DNA of 64,000 nt from Entophlyctis helioformis (taxonomy: Eukaryota > Chytridiomycota > Chytridiomycetes > Chytridiales > Chytriomycetaceae). The notes under the pieces were generated by a model. The model ran no database searches and was not told the DNA's origin. It worked only from the letters and a program-made list of their open reading frames with translations. The position numbers and the translations under genes were made by a program. Positions 31,273 through 41,800 of the stretch are shown here, one piece after another. The stretch is taken from assembly GCA_025526915.1 (NCBI GenBank), contig JAHLKH010000064.1, positions 62,001-126,000 of the forward strand. Reading direction: 5' to 3'. Every line of letters begins with the position of its first letter. Positions within the stretch are counted from its first letter, which is position 1.

Positions 31273-33810
31273 ATGCCGTCCGACTCGAGCCTGCTCGCCA
31301 CGACCGTCACGAAGCTGCTCACAAAGGGCACCGACGAGCTCGACAAGACGCTGCTCAAGGTACGCACTCTCCCGTCTGTCTGCTGCCCCTCACACTCCCT
31401 CTCACGCACTCACGCCCTGCCCAGTCCGTCAAGGGCTTCTGTAAGTCCTCGGACGACCACGTGGCAACAACGATGCAGACGACGCTTCGCCTGCTGCGAC
31501 GCAAGCACTCGCAGGTGCGCTTCGCGTGCGTGCAGCTGGCCGACGAGCTGTTCATGCGGTCGGCGCTGTTCCGCAAGCTGCTCGTCGGCGCCATGGGCGA
31601 GGTTCTTCTGCTCTGCTTCGGCAACGAGAACGACGGAGAGGAGCTGCCGCCGCCCAGGGAGTGGTCGCACCGTCTCGTCAGGCTTGCCGCGGCGTGCATC
31701 GCCAAGTGGCATGCCCAGTTTGGCAGCATGTACGGCCAGGTGCGTGGCTTGAAGCGTTGGATCGGCCTGTGGCGTGGATGGCGCGGGTGACTCACTTTGG
31801 GCTGAATGTAGTTGCTTGTCGCGATGCAGACGGCTCAGCCTGCTGTTGCAAGGATTGCGTCTGGCGATGCCGCTTCGACGGCTGCCGACGGTGCACAGAC
31901 AAGCACCGACACTGCGCCGCTTAGCCGAGAGTCGCGTACGCATGGGCTGAGGCTCGAAAAGTACCGCAAGCTGCGCGACGGCTTCGAGAGTCTGTCGGCA
32001 GACGTGGCCGCAAATCTCACTCAGCTGGCCAGTATCATCCGCCTCTCGGCTGTATCGGATGCGGACATGCACTGACATGTGAGCCAACAGACTCAGGCAC
32101 TGGATATCCTCGTGCCCAACCTCGAGATCCAACAAGGCACAGACCCACACACGCAGAATCAGCAACAGCAACGGCAGCAGCCTGCAATGTACGGCGAGAT
32201 GGTGCGAGAATACGCGCTCGGCAACGTGTCCTACTCGCTCAGCATCAGTGTCCCCAAATCCGGGCTTGTGCAGGAAACACCCGACACACAGCCGCTGTTT
32301 GACTCGATCCGCGAGTCTGTGGCACTCATGGACAAGTCGCATGCCCGACTTGTGGCCCAGTGGATTGACACGGTGGCCAAAGCGGACGATCCGGTGAGTA
32401 CTGGCCAGTGCTTGAGTGTGCGTGAGGATCCGAGTGCGTATTGGGCTGAAGCTGACCATGAGAACAGGATCGACGGAGCCATGAGTCGTTCTTGAAAAGG
32501 CTTATCGACATGAAGCGCGGGATGACGGAGGCGCTTGCCAAGGCTCGTGAGCTGCTTAAAACGAGTCCCACTGCAGACAAGGAACCAAAGATTACCGTCG
32601 AACTCGACGAGACTGTCAAGGGGATGCATGAGAATAACGAGGAGGAAGAGGAGGAAGAGGAAGAGGAGGACGAAGTGTTTGTCGATGTCGAGCCAGATGC
32701 AACAGGTCCTCCGGTCGAACCTAGGCCTGTGCCTGCCGCTGAGCAGCCTGATGCGGATCGCGCGACTGAGACTGAGGAATACATCCTCGCTCGTCGCAGG
32801 CTCAAGGGCAAGATGCCTGCGATTGCCGCGGACGACGAGCCGTGCGAGGAAAAGCCTACAGCGGCCAAGCTTGACCTGGAAACAGCAAACCCAGACGAGG
32901 CGGATCTGCTTGCTGTTGCACCCGTTGTACCGTATGGCGCAGACCTGGACTTTTGGGACCGTGACGAAGTCTTTTTTCACGAAGTATCAAGCCATGCTGG
33001 ACTGGGTGAGTGTCCGCTTGCCATGCTGTGCAGTGTCGGCTGCTGCCAACTTGCTCACCCTTGATGTGGCTGTGGCTCAGAGTTTCACCATCGGTTCCTG
33101 GGCGACGGTCCAAGCGACCGGTTGCTATCCGAGGATGCTATAAAGGCGCTGCGGAAGCGGCGTGTATATGCGTCTGTGAGTGGGCCAGAAACCATTATGG
33201 CGTGCCGAGCGCCGTTGCGCAGTGGAAAGCTGTGCATGCGACGCGACTTGGTGCGGTGCCCTGTGCATGGACCTATTATCCCCAGGTGAGGCATGTGTTG
33301 CATGCTGCTGGGCCATGACATGCTCACGCAGCCCTGCACAGAGACGATTACGGCATACCGATTCAACCCGAAGAAAATGCCGAACCTGAGATGAATGTCG
33401 ATCCAGAGACTGGCCTGCCGATCGCTTCATCCAGCTCATCAGCAGCTAAACCAGCCAGCCGGATTCCTCCTAACCGCGACCGGTTTCTCGCCATCTCCCT
33501 CCAAGCCTCATCGGCATCCAGACCGGCCGCCAAATCACGGTCATCACGGCCACAGCAATCCAAACGGCCGCAGTCGGCTTGGGAGCTGATAGAGGGGGAT
33601 GTCGCAGGCACGCTGGGCCTGCAGCCGTACGGCCGTGGCCGCAAACGCGAAACTGCCCTTGTCGATTTGACCAAGAAACCCAACCCGATCCGACGCCGGC
33701 TCGCTCGCACCTCGAAACGACTTGCCAAACGCTCGGCTGGGGGTGATGGCGATCCGGACGAGGCTGAGCTGGCAGCCAAGGTCAAGGACCGCAACCTGAA
33801 TCGATGGTAA
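31273..33810 (+). CDS. UVSSA: UV-stimulated scaffold protein A homologue
   Basis: Transcription-coupled repair factor that links stalled RNA polymerase II, CSA/CSB and TFIIH. Exons 31273-31359, 31425-31739, 31812-32051, 32091-32393, 32468-33005, 33081-33285 and 33342-33810 give exactly 718 residues. The N-terminal VHS-like helical domain includes VKGFCKSSDDHVATTMQTTL and KHSQVRFACVQLADELF. A low-complexity middle contains a poly-Glu run. The C-terminal signature is FHHRFLGDG, then CRAPLRSGKLCMRRDLVRC followed by PVHGPIIPRDDYGIP. The third intron is only 39 bp and hides an in-frame TGA, so either a very small intron or a sequence fault is present at 32052-32090. NC2-beta is divergent from it. 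Confidence 0.92.
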
Positions 33811-33888
33811 TCGGATTCATTTTGTTGTTTTGGTTTGGGCAGCGGTTAAAGGGGGGAGGTAAACGGATATAGTAGATGCGGGCTTGCT

Positions 33889-34900
33889 TTAGCTCTGCAC
33901 CGAGTTCTTGAGTCGCCAGATGTCGCGGCCTGTGGCATCGTTTGTGAGATATGGAATGAAGTGGCATTGACAGAAAGCGGTGCGAGGGCATGCCCGGCGA
34001 CTTACTGTAGCTGTTGAGCGTGTTGCCACGCGCGTCTGTTCCTGTCCAAGCGACACGCAGCTGCGGAGCAGTGCCGAGTTAGTGTGTTGCAGCTGGCCCT
34101 ACTTGGCGGGCATGGATGGGCATAGCACGGTACAGAGACCGGCAGACTTACAGTGATGTTGTATCCACACGTCTGCGACGTGCACGCATCGGCGCAGATA
34201 TCATCCAACGCATACGCGTTGGGGCTGCCAATGCAGTTGGTCGGTGCCCAGTCGCAGCTGATGACGGTTCCCTTGTTCAGGTTGAGCAGCACGGTACGAG
34301 CAGAAACGGCCCAGTCAAACTCGGTCTTGTACCACATGCGGCGCGACGGCAGGTCGCAGATGGTCTTGATGACACCGTTGTTGGACTGGTAGTAGAAGAG
34401 CGACACGTTGCGGTATGCACCGCTGACTGGCGCGGCTGGCACAAGCAAGCTCACGCCTTGCACGTACATTCCCAGTTGGTGGATTATTGAGAGTTGCGTT
34501 GGCGGTGTCAGCAAGCCGCCCATCACTGGCATCCACAACAGAGTGTCGCCGTATCAGCCATGGCAAGGGAAGAAGAGCCGCACTCACTGTTCGGAATAGA
34601 CATTTCCGTGTAGTCGTCGACAAGCAGCCAGAAGGCGGCTGTGTATGTGCGAGGCCCAGTGGCACGGCTGCCATCCCACGTAAACCACCGCAAGAACATG
34701 ATTTGGCCGTCGCCTTTGCTGAGCGCGCTCATCTGCGTCGACAGGTTGAAGAGGGCATTGAGGTCGCCTGGTCCGCGCGCCGGTATGGCTGTGGCGGGAC
34801 CCGCGGAAAACGAGTCGCCAAGCTCGTGCGACGGTTGTGCGAGCGTCAGGAGGAATATTGCCCACACGAGCAGTCTCGGTGACAGGAAGAGGAGGTTCAT
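33889..34900 (-). CDS. Secreted protein of unknown function, copy A
   Basis: Not recognised. Exons 34588-34900, 34152-34525, 34006-34060 and 33889-33929 give 260 residues. A signal peptide (LLFLSPRLLVWAIFLLTLAQ) precedes the mature part. Features shared with copy B downstream: an MFLRW or VFMRI strand, VDDYTEMSIP, a cysteine-bearing DWAPTNC stretch, CADACTSQTCGYNIT, the VAWTGTDARGN box and a C-terminal SYSRDIWRLKN. N-glycosylation sites and paired cysteines fit an extracellular or wall-associated role; no catalytic motif is apparent. It lies 95 bp from copy B in the same orientation, so the pair arose by tandem duplication. Convergent with UVSSA. Confidence 0.8.
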
Positions 34901-34995
34901 GTCAGGATGGACGGGAGAATGCGGAATGTTTGTTGTTGGGGAGTCAACGCAAACGTCGCGGCGCGTCTGGCTTTATTGCCCGAGCCGCTCCGACA

Positions 34996-35916
34996 CTAAA
35001 CGTTTTGCAATCTCCACACATCTCGGTCTGCCCACGCCAGCGTCAGTCCAATCCTGTGCAACATAAGACGCATGCCATCAGCCCCACGCACCGTAGCTTC
35101 GCAAGACATTCTTGTTGCGATCTGTGCCCGTCCAAGCCAGCCTTACCGTCACGTTACAGTTGCGCGATGGACAGTAGTCGGCGCATATAGAGTCCAGGCA
35201 CACGCAACTCGTGAGCACGCAGGCTGTCGGTGCCCAATCAAACCCAACAAGCCGTCCTGGAGCAATGGTCCAGTCCATGTCAGCACATGGGATCGCTGCA
35301 CCATGATCCAGCCCGTCCACATCCAGACCCATGCGTCCAACCTTCGTCGAGGGTGGCAAGTGCAGTGCGGCCAGCAATGTAATAGTTTTGGCCAAAGTTG
35401 CGAATGTTCCATTGGCGAAACGGCAGCGAGATGGGCCTGCCGCCATAGTAGAGCACCAGGCTCAGATTCGCTGACGCAGTTGAACTCGTGTCGGTCTCCA
35501 GTATTGCCCAGCCTACAACGCCAAACCATGGCACGGCACACACATGCGCTTGGCCAGTTAGCCCTCTTCCGACTCAGGCTTTGCCACCACAGGCACCAAC
35601 AACAGACGCCAACCAACAACGCACTGGATGGCACGCTCATGGTGGTATAGTCGTCGACTTTGGGAAAGTAGACGCCAGTATAGAGTCGACGGTTGGCCGT
35701 TACAAACATGTCGCCACGGACAATGCGCATAAACACGAGCCGCGCTTCGCCTTTGGCCAGTGACGTATCTGCGTCTGAGGATGTGTTGCGTGGATACATG
35801 TCTCGAGACCCGCGCAGGTACGAGACGTCTTCCGCCCCCGTGTAGAACGAGTTTTCGAGACCGGCGGCTTGCGGTGTATGGACGACCAGCACGAGCAACA
35901 CCAGAAACACTGTCAT
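34996..35916 (-). CDS. Secreted protein of unknown function, copy B
   Basis: Tandem paralogue of copy A. Exons 35625-35916, 35342-35512, 35092-35256 and 34996-35027 give 219 residues. The signal peptide is MTVFLVLLVLVVHTPQAAG. Then come VDDYTTMSVPS, LVLYYGGRPISLPF, GFDWAPTAC, LDSICADYCPSRNC, VRLAWTGTDRNKN and the terminal SYDRDVWRLQNV. First and last introns are at the same positions and phases as in copy A. Intron 2 (35257-35341) is unique to B, and B lacks the intron that A has before RVAWTGTD. At that point B's coding sequence reads ACG-GTAAGG, a donor-like string left unspliced. Function unknown. Confidence 0.8.
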
Positions 35917-36071
35917 TGCCGACGTGAGGTGAGCAGAAAGGCATGGTGTATGCCGCCTTTGTCTTTGCCGTTTTCGTTGGCGCTGATGTGTGGCTAGCCC
36001 GCGTTGCGGCTCTGTCTGTTGTGTCCGTGCGAATGTCATGTCTGTTGTGCCGATATGGGATAAGGATTGTT

Positions 36072-37027
36072 TCATTGGGCGGTTGCTGTGTTGGCACCAG
36101 GAGCGATGATCGAGACGCGTTTCCCTGCAGCGCCAGCACGCATGCCTGTTGCCTGCTGCAGCTGCGACGCCGATGCCGACAGGAACAGCCGCTCAAACAT
36201 GTCCGCAACGCCGTCGCCTGTCACCGCCGATGTCTCAAAGTACCTGCCCACCGTTCATCCATGCAAACATGAGTGCATGCTTCATCTGCGCGATGTATTG
36301 TCGCTCGAAGGCAAGCATACTTTGCACCAATCTTCTGCGCCATGGCTTCGCCGTCAGATGTCGTCACGGCATGCGGACTGAGATCCGTCTTGTTGGCCAC
36401 CAGAAACAGCGTGACGTTGGTGTTGGCGTAGCTGCGCAGCTCGGCGACCCATTTCTCAATGTTGTCGTAGGCTGCCTGGGATGTGATGTCATACACAAGC
36501 ATCACCTGCCCATCGCATCCGCTCGTGTGTCAGCAGTCCATCGCTGCAGCCTTGAGTTGCCCAACACACATGCTCACGCCGTGCGTGTCCTTGTAAAACT
36601 CGTTGCGGATATCAAAGTAGACCGGATCGCCGCCCACATCCCAAAAGTTGACCTTGACTGCCCCGCACGGCACCACGCCATCATACATTCCATCGTCTAT
36701 GCCGTCAGTCTGCAGAGGCAGCTGCAAGTGCAGGCCGGCACGCTCACCTTCCTCGGAATCGTACTTGACCGTCTTGACACCATAGTCAATACCGATCGTC
36801 GTCACGTACTCTGGAACGAACTAGCCAAGCCGGTTGTCAGCCATTCGCTTCCGCATGAAGCATGTATAGCATGCGGCACACGCAGACACGAGAATGCGTA
36901 CTCGGCCTTCACAGTACCGCTTGATGAGGCAGCTCTTGCCGCAGCCTGGGTCGCCCATACTCAGGATCTTGAGTCTGTCCAACGCACCAACCCATCCCAC
37001 ATCGGCCCATGTCAGTCGCGTTGTCAT
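36072..37027 (-). CDS. RJL/DNAJC27-type Ras-like GTPase
   Basis: Exons 36902-37027, 36748-36820, 36578-36657, 36321-36505 and 36072-36243 give 211 residues. The GTPase motifs are P-loop GDPGCGKSC, switch I with TTIGIDYGVKTV, and G3 WDVGGDP (usual DxxGQ altered, as in the RJL family). RNEFYKDTHGVMLVYDIT is close to DNAJC27, and NKTD and ETSA (G5) are present. The switch II Gln is replaced by Asp, suggesting slow or absent GTP hydrolysis. There is no C-terminal J domain and no prenylation cysteine; the protein ends in an Ala-rich tail. RJL proteins are largely confined to organisms with flagella or cilia and are thought to act at the basal apparatus. Upstream ATGs make the N-terminus slightly uncertain. 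Confidence 0.88.
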
Positions 37028-37303
37028 CGTGTCGCGACTGCCGTGCAGCGTGGAAGAGCCGTCTGGCATGTGTTGAAGTGCCAGGCTCGCCCGCCAATCT
37101 GCATACCAGAGCCTGCAAGTACCTCTTGATGGGGTGGATGGCGACCTTGTTGCCCAGATGCCCACGCTGCCGATTCATTCTGGACAGCAATGACAATTCG
37201 CAAGCCAAGCTCCAAAGCAGATTTCAATCCAACGTAAAACCACTCCGATAATCCCAGACAGTGACATCAGACCACTCTCACAAACAGGACGCTCGCCGCC
37301 ATG

Positions 37304-38649
37304 CTAATGGAAACACGTGTTTCGAAGCGAATCCTCATGCACCGACATCTCGTGTTTCTTGAATGTATTGAGCTCCTCGCGGATGGCGACCTTGAGTTGC
37401 GGCGTGAGGTTCTTGAACGTCGCGTTGGCGTCGGGCTTGCGGTTGTACTCGGACTTGCGGAACGTCGGGAGCACCTCGACGGTCTCGGCAAACAGAATGA
37501 TTTTGGCGTTCTCGAGGTCTTCGATGGGCGGGCGTTCGCGCAGGCGGCCCTCGAGCGCGTTCTCGAGCTGGGCACGCTTGAGCTTCTCTTGGGCGGCTGC
37601 GAGGGAGGGGTCCAGGCCCGTGTCTGCGTGGAAAAGAGTTGCAATGCAACGTGTCGGGGGAAGGACGGCGGATGAGTGAGTAGAAGCGAGTGGGCTCGAC
37701 AGAAGAGGAGACGGACAACATGGTCCTTACTTTTGAGAATGTTGAGCTCCTCCAGCTGCGCCTTTTCGGGACGCTTCTTGAGACATGATCGAAGCTGTGC
37801 TGAGCGTTTCTCAAAGCTGGTCGCCTTGGCAGAAATGCCCTCGTTGGGCGACATGGGCTGATCCCCGCCGTCCTGGCCCTGAGCGATACTGTCATTGCTC
37901 TCGACTGCAGGCCCACGCACAGCAGAATCGGCGTAAGTCGATAGCGCACATCGTGTGCACAGGCAAGCTCACGCTGGTCGATGGGCCAGGCTCACCTCGC
38001 AGGATGTTGCGGAGCTTGAGATCGACTTTGGATGGACGGTTCGAGAGCCGGCGGTTCAGCTGGTCTTTGCGCTTCTCTTCCTCCAGAGACGCCTTTGCCT
38101 GGACCAGCGTGTTGGACATGTTGGGCTGGATTTCATCCTCTACCGGTCCGCCAGTCAGCAAGTCAGTCATCCGGGCAGTCGGCAGCAGGGCAAGGAAGTG
38201 GCGGCCATGTCGGCCCAGGTTTGGCACGTATACCCTTTAGAATGTTCTTCTGGACAAGCTCGGCGGGCGACGATCGGCTCGCAAAGCGCTTGCCAAGATC
38301 TGGTTTGTAAGCGGCCGTGGTGGTGTGGATGTGGTTGGTCAGTCCGTCATTATCGTGGCGCAGCCAAACATGGTGGGAAGCACATGCAGGCCAGGCTTGG
38401 CAACAGCACGGCTGTATTCTGGAGGGGAGGCAGCAAAGGCAGACGGCGCATGTGGAAGGCACCCCGCCCCTGCTCGCTGATGCGATGCCGGCTGTTGCAG
38501 CAGGCAATCGCCGACGCTGCTGCCATCGCAGCCGGCCATGTGCGCCTCGAGCCTGCCTGCATTTCCCGCCGACAACAACAGACAAGGCCAGCCATCGCAC
38601 CATTGACAATCTTTGACAACGTGGACTGGTCTTTGACTTCGGCAGACAT
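37304..38649 (-). CDS. PHACTR-like RPEL-repeat protein (actin and PP1 regulator)
   Basis: Exons 38601-38649, 38234-38299, 37996-38139, 37731-37904 and 37304-37623 give exactly 250 residues. It carries RPEL-type actin-binding repeats: FASRSSPAELVQKNILK, RRLSNRPSKVDLKLRNIL, LKKRPEKAQLEELNILK and RERPPIEDLENAKIILF. The last 70 residues match the C-terminus of animal PHACTR proteins, where the sequence after the final RPEL wraps PP1. A VEVL strand, NLTPQLKVAIREELNTFKK, HEMSVHEDS and terminal RNTCFH line up with VEV, LTAADKAAIRKELNEFK, EMEVHE and TRFH. The PHACTR tryptophan before that block is a phenylalanine here. Predicted to sense G-actin and direct PP1; this is inferred from homology. Confidence 0.86.
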
Positions 38650-38895
38650 GGTATGGTATGGACGGCTGGTGCTGCTGCTGGTGCTGCAACTGGTGCTGCA
38701 GTTGTTGTTGTGTGGCGGTGATCGGTGGTCGGTGTGCTCGGCGTCGATCCGTTGCTGGCTGGCGGGCTGGCTTCGGCTGGCTTCGGCTGGCTCGCGGCTG
38801 GCTGGTCTTGTGGTCGTTTGGCAAACATGTGCCCCCTGTGCCTGCCCGTGTGTGGATTCAATCACAGCGTGGAGGATAATCAGCATCGCGAAATT

Positions 38896-41800
38896 TCATT
38901 CCAAATTCGGCGTGTTGACGCCAGACGCGCGCCGGCTGCCGCTGCGCGATGCACCACCAGACCGCGTGCTCATGCTTGTCTTCTCGGCACCCTCGACAGG
39001 CAGAGGCTCGAGTGTCACTGGTTTGACAAGCACTTCGTTGCGAGACTTTCCATACTTGTGCCAGCAGCGCTCGTACGGGATCGTGGGGTTCTTCAGAAAC
39101 TCCATCACCATGCGGTGCCCTTCGTTCTCCAAAAAGCCCGGACGGGTGGCAAACGTCAAGTACGGCTCCTCGTTCGGGTCAAAGACACGAAGATCGCTGG
39201 GCAGCGCCACCGAGCTGCACAGGCAGCCGCGCAATCCATGCCAACGTGTCAGCAAGCTGCCACGTTCCATTTCGGCAAACATGCACATGCTGATAAAGGT
39301 AAACATACAACTGCTTTGGCGCCTCCAAGTACGCCACCATCATCTTGCCCTTCATCGTTTGGCCTCTCGTCATGGTAGAATCAATCTCAATACGCGGCAC
39401 AAGCTAGGATCATGGGTGGTTAGTCAGGCATGGCTGGTCATGCACGCAAGCATCCGCCACAACACTCACCACACCAGGCCACCAGAACGGCGCAGTTGGA
39501 TCTCGAGGATCCATAAATACTGGAATCATCTTATCGTCTGTCCATGCCGCAGTTTAAAATCTGGTAAGCAACACAAGATGGCGAAGGCTGGCTGTGCCAA
39601 TCAGACCACTTACCATCCTCGACCAGACGCCCACTGACTGGACCGCTATAGTCGACAGGAGGCTCTTCAGGCTCTTCAGGCTCTTCAGACTTGCGGTCAG
39701 TGCCTTCTCCCGTCCCGGCAATCGTGTTCCGTCTCTTTGGTTTCATGACTTTGATTGTGGTGTCGAGTAGTGAAAGTCGCTTCCCCTTGGCCTTGACGCT
39801 CATTTTCGACGGCGCAGTCACCGACGACACTGATGAAGCAAGACCAGATGCCACACTTTGGGCAGGAGCAGCAACAGCAGCAGCAGGAGCAGGAGCAGCA
39901 GCGGCAGCAGCAGCAGCCACATCGGACTTGCGAGGGCGGCCAACTTTACGCTTCACTGGTGCGTCCAATGCTGGCTTGGGTGCTTCGAGTTGCACGTCTG
40001 CATTGGCTCCACCGGCGAGATTTGACGCCTCAGATGCTTGCTGCTCCAGCTCCAGCTTCTTCTTGAGTCGATGCTCGCGGCTGTATAGTCGCTTCGCTTC
40101 TCGCCGCTGCCATTCAAGAGCCGCTCGCTCTTCGTCAGACAACAGCTCCAAACTCGAGCGAGGGCCAGGCTTTCTTGCCATCATAGACCCCAAAGCTGGC
40201 GCCGGGGCAGGTGACTGCGAATCTTGCTGATCGGCGTCCCGAACGTCTGGCAGAGGAGGCTTGGCCGCATTCAGTAGAGCAAGCGCCTTTGCACGCGATT
40301 TTCTGTCGTTTTCTGCACATGGTCATGGTCGGCGGTTTGAATAAGCAACTTTTGCCCGTCTCGATAGGCATACCGACAGCCAGCACGCGCTCGGCTTACC
40401 TCGTCTCTTGCGCTTTCTGCGAACGTCCTTCATGAAATCAAAGAGACCCTCTGTCTCTAAGCTCTCGACGTCGTCCGGGGCTTCCGTTAAGTCAGAGACG
40501 TCTGAATCAAACTGTTCTGTAATGTATCGCTGTACATCGTTCTTCTTGGGAGGCTTGCTGCGCGGCTTGACGGGAGAGACACTCGCCATCTAAGACAGGA
40601 CGGCAGCACTGTCAGCGACAAAACAGGACGACGAGCAGATAATGCGCAAAAACAACAAGAAACCAAACACATGACATACATGCTGTGCAGACTCGCTTCT
40701 TGGAGACGCCTGGACAAACCGACCGGGAACGCGAAAGGGCCAGTCTGCGTTGAAGATGAGCCTGTGACGGATGCATCTCACACACATCTTCCTTGGCTGC
40801 GGCGTCTGTCCCTGGTATGTGTTGAGCACGCTGCTTGAGTTGTCCGTTACGGCAGCAGTGTTCGTCGATGCAATCGTCGAAGGCGTCTGAGATATGTCCA
40901 GCAGAGATATGAGGCCAGATGCTGCAACTGTGGGCGTAGCATTGCCGACAAAGGCAGGCATGACATCATCAACGGTTGTGGCTGTCGTCTCCATGCCGCT
41001 TGTGGCCAGTGTACTTGTCAGCATCATGGCTGGTCCCGTCGAAAGAGCTGCAGCAGCGTGTGTGCCACCAGGATTCGCGGTATCTGCTAGCGCGGTGGTA
41101 GTGCCAGCGCTTGGCAGCGGCATGCTGAGATGGGGAAGGGTTGGATCGCCAGGGAACACGAGGTCTGGATCAGGGCATGAGAGCCGCGACTCTTCAAAGG
41201 CGTCGATGGCGCACGAGCAAACAGTGCATCTCACGGTCGGGGACATGACCGCTTCTTCTTCCTTCTTGCGTTTACGAGGCGAGCCAAAGTCGACATCTGC
41301 AAAGTAGTCGCGATAGTACGACAGCTTGACTGTCCGTGCGACATTGCGACGCAGGGTCAATGCACGCGACACGTCTCCTAACATGCTACCCAGGGCATCG
41401 TCCTTGTTTTTGAATCCGCCCGTCTGGAGCCTGCACAGCAATCATGTCCATGTTGATAAGCATCCCACGCACGAGCATGCATCGCGACACTGGCGCTTAC
41501 TTTTCACACGACTCGCAAAGACACTCGCAGTTGTTGTCTCCAAAGTAGTTGTCGCCGTAGTAGCAGGTGATCTCGTCTCCAACCTCAATGTGCCGAATGA
41601 CCTTGAAGCAAATGCCGTTTGAGCCTCCGTGCGGAATAAACTGTGAGATCAGACACACGGCCAATCAGTCAGCAAGCGTATGAACTCAACTCGCGGCCAT
41701 CGATTCGGCTGGCAACCACAATAATCAGAAAGACCAACCTTGCAGTTTGACACACAGTCGTGGTTGACAAACCGGGCAGGGCCGAGGAAGAGACCCATGC

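Noticed and set aside
40323..40589. ATG at 40589 as the start of a separate gene
   Set aside because: Considered seriously, but TTAG directly precedes it, a matching donor and branch site lie upstream and the phases agree, so a fused transcript is preferred.
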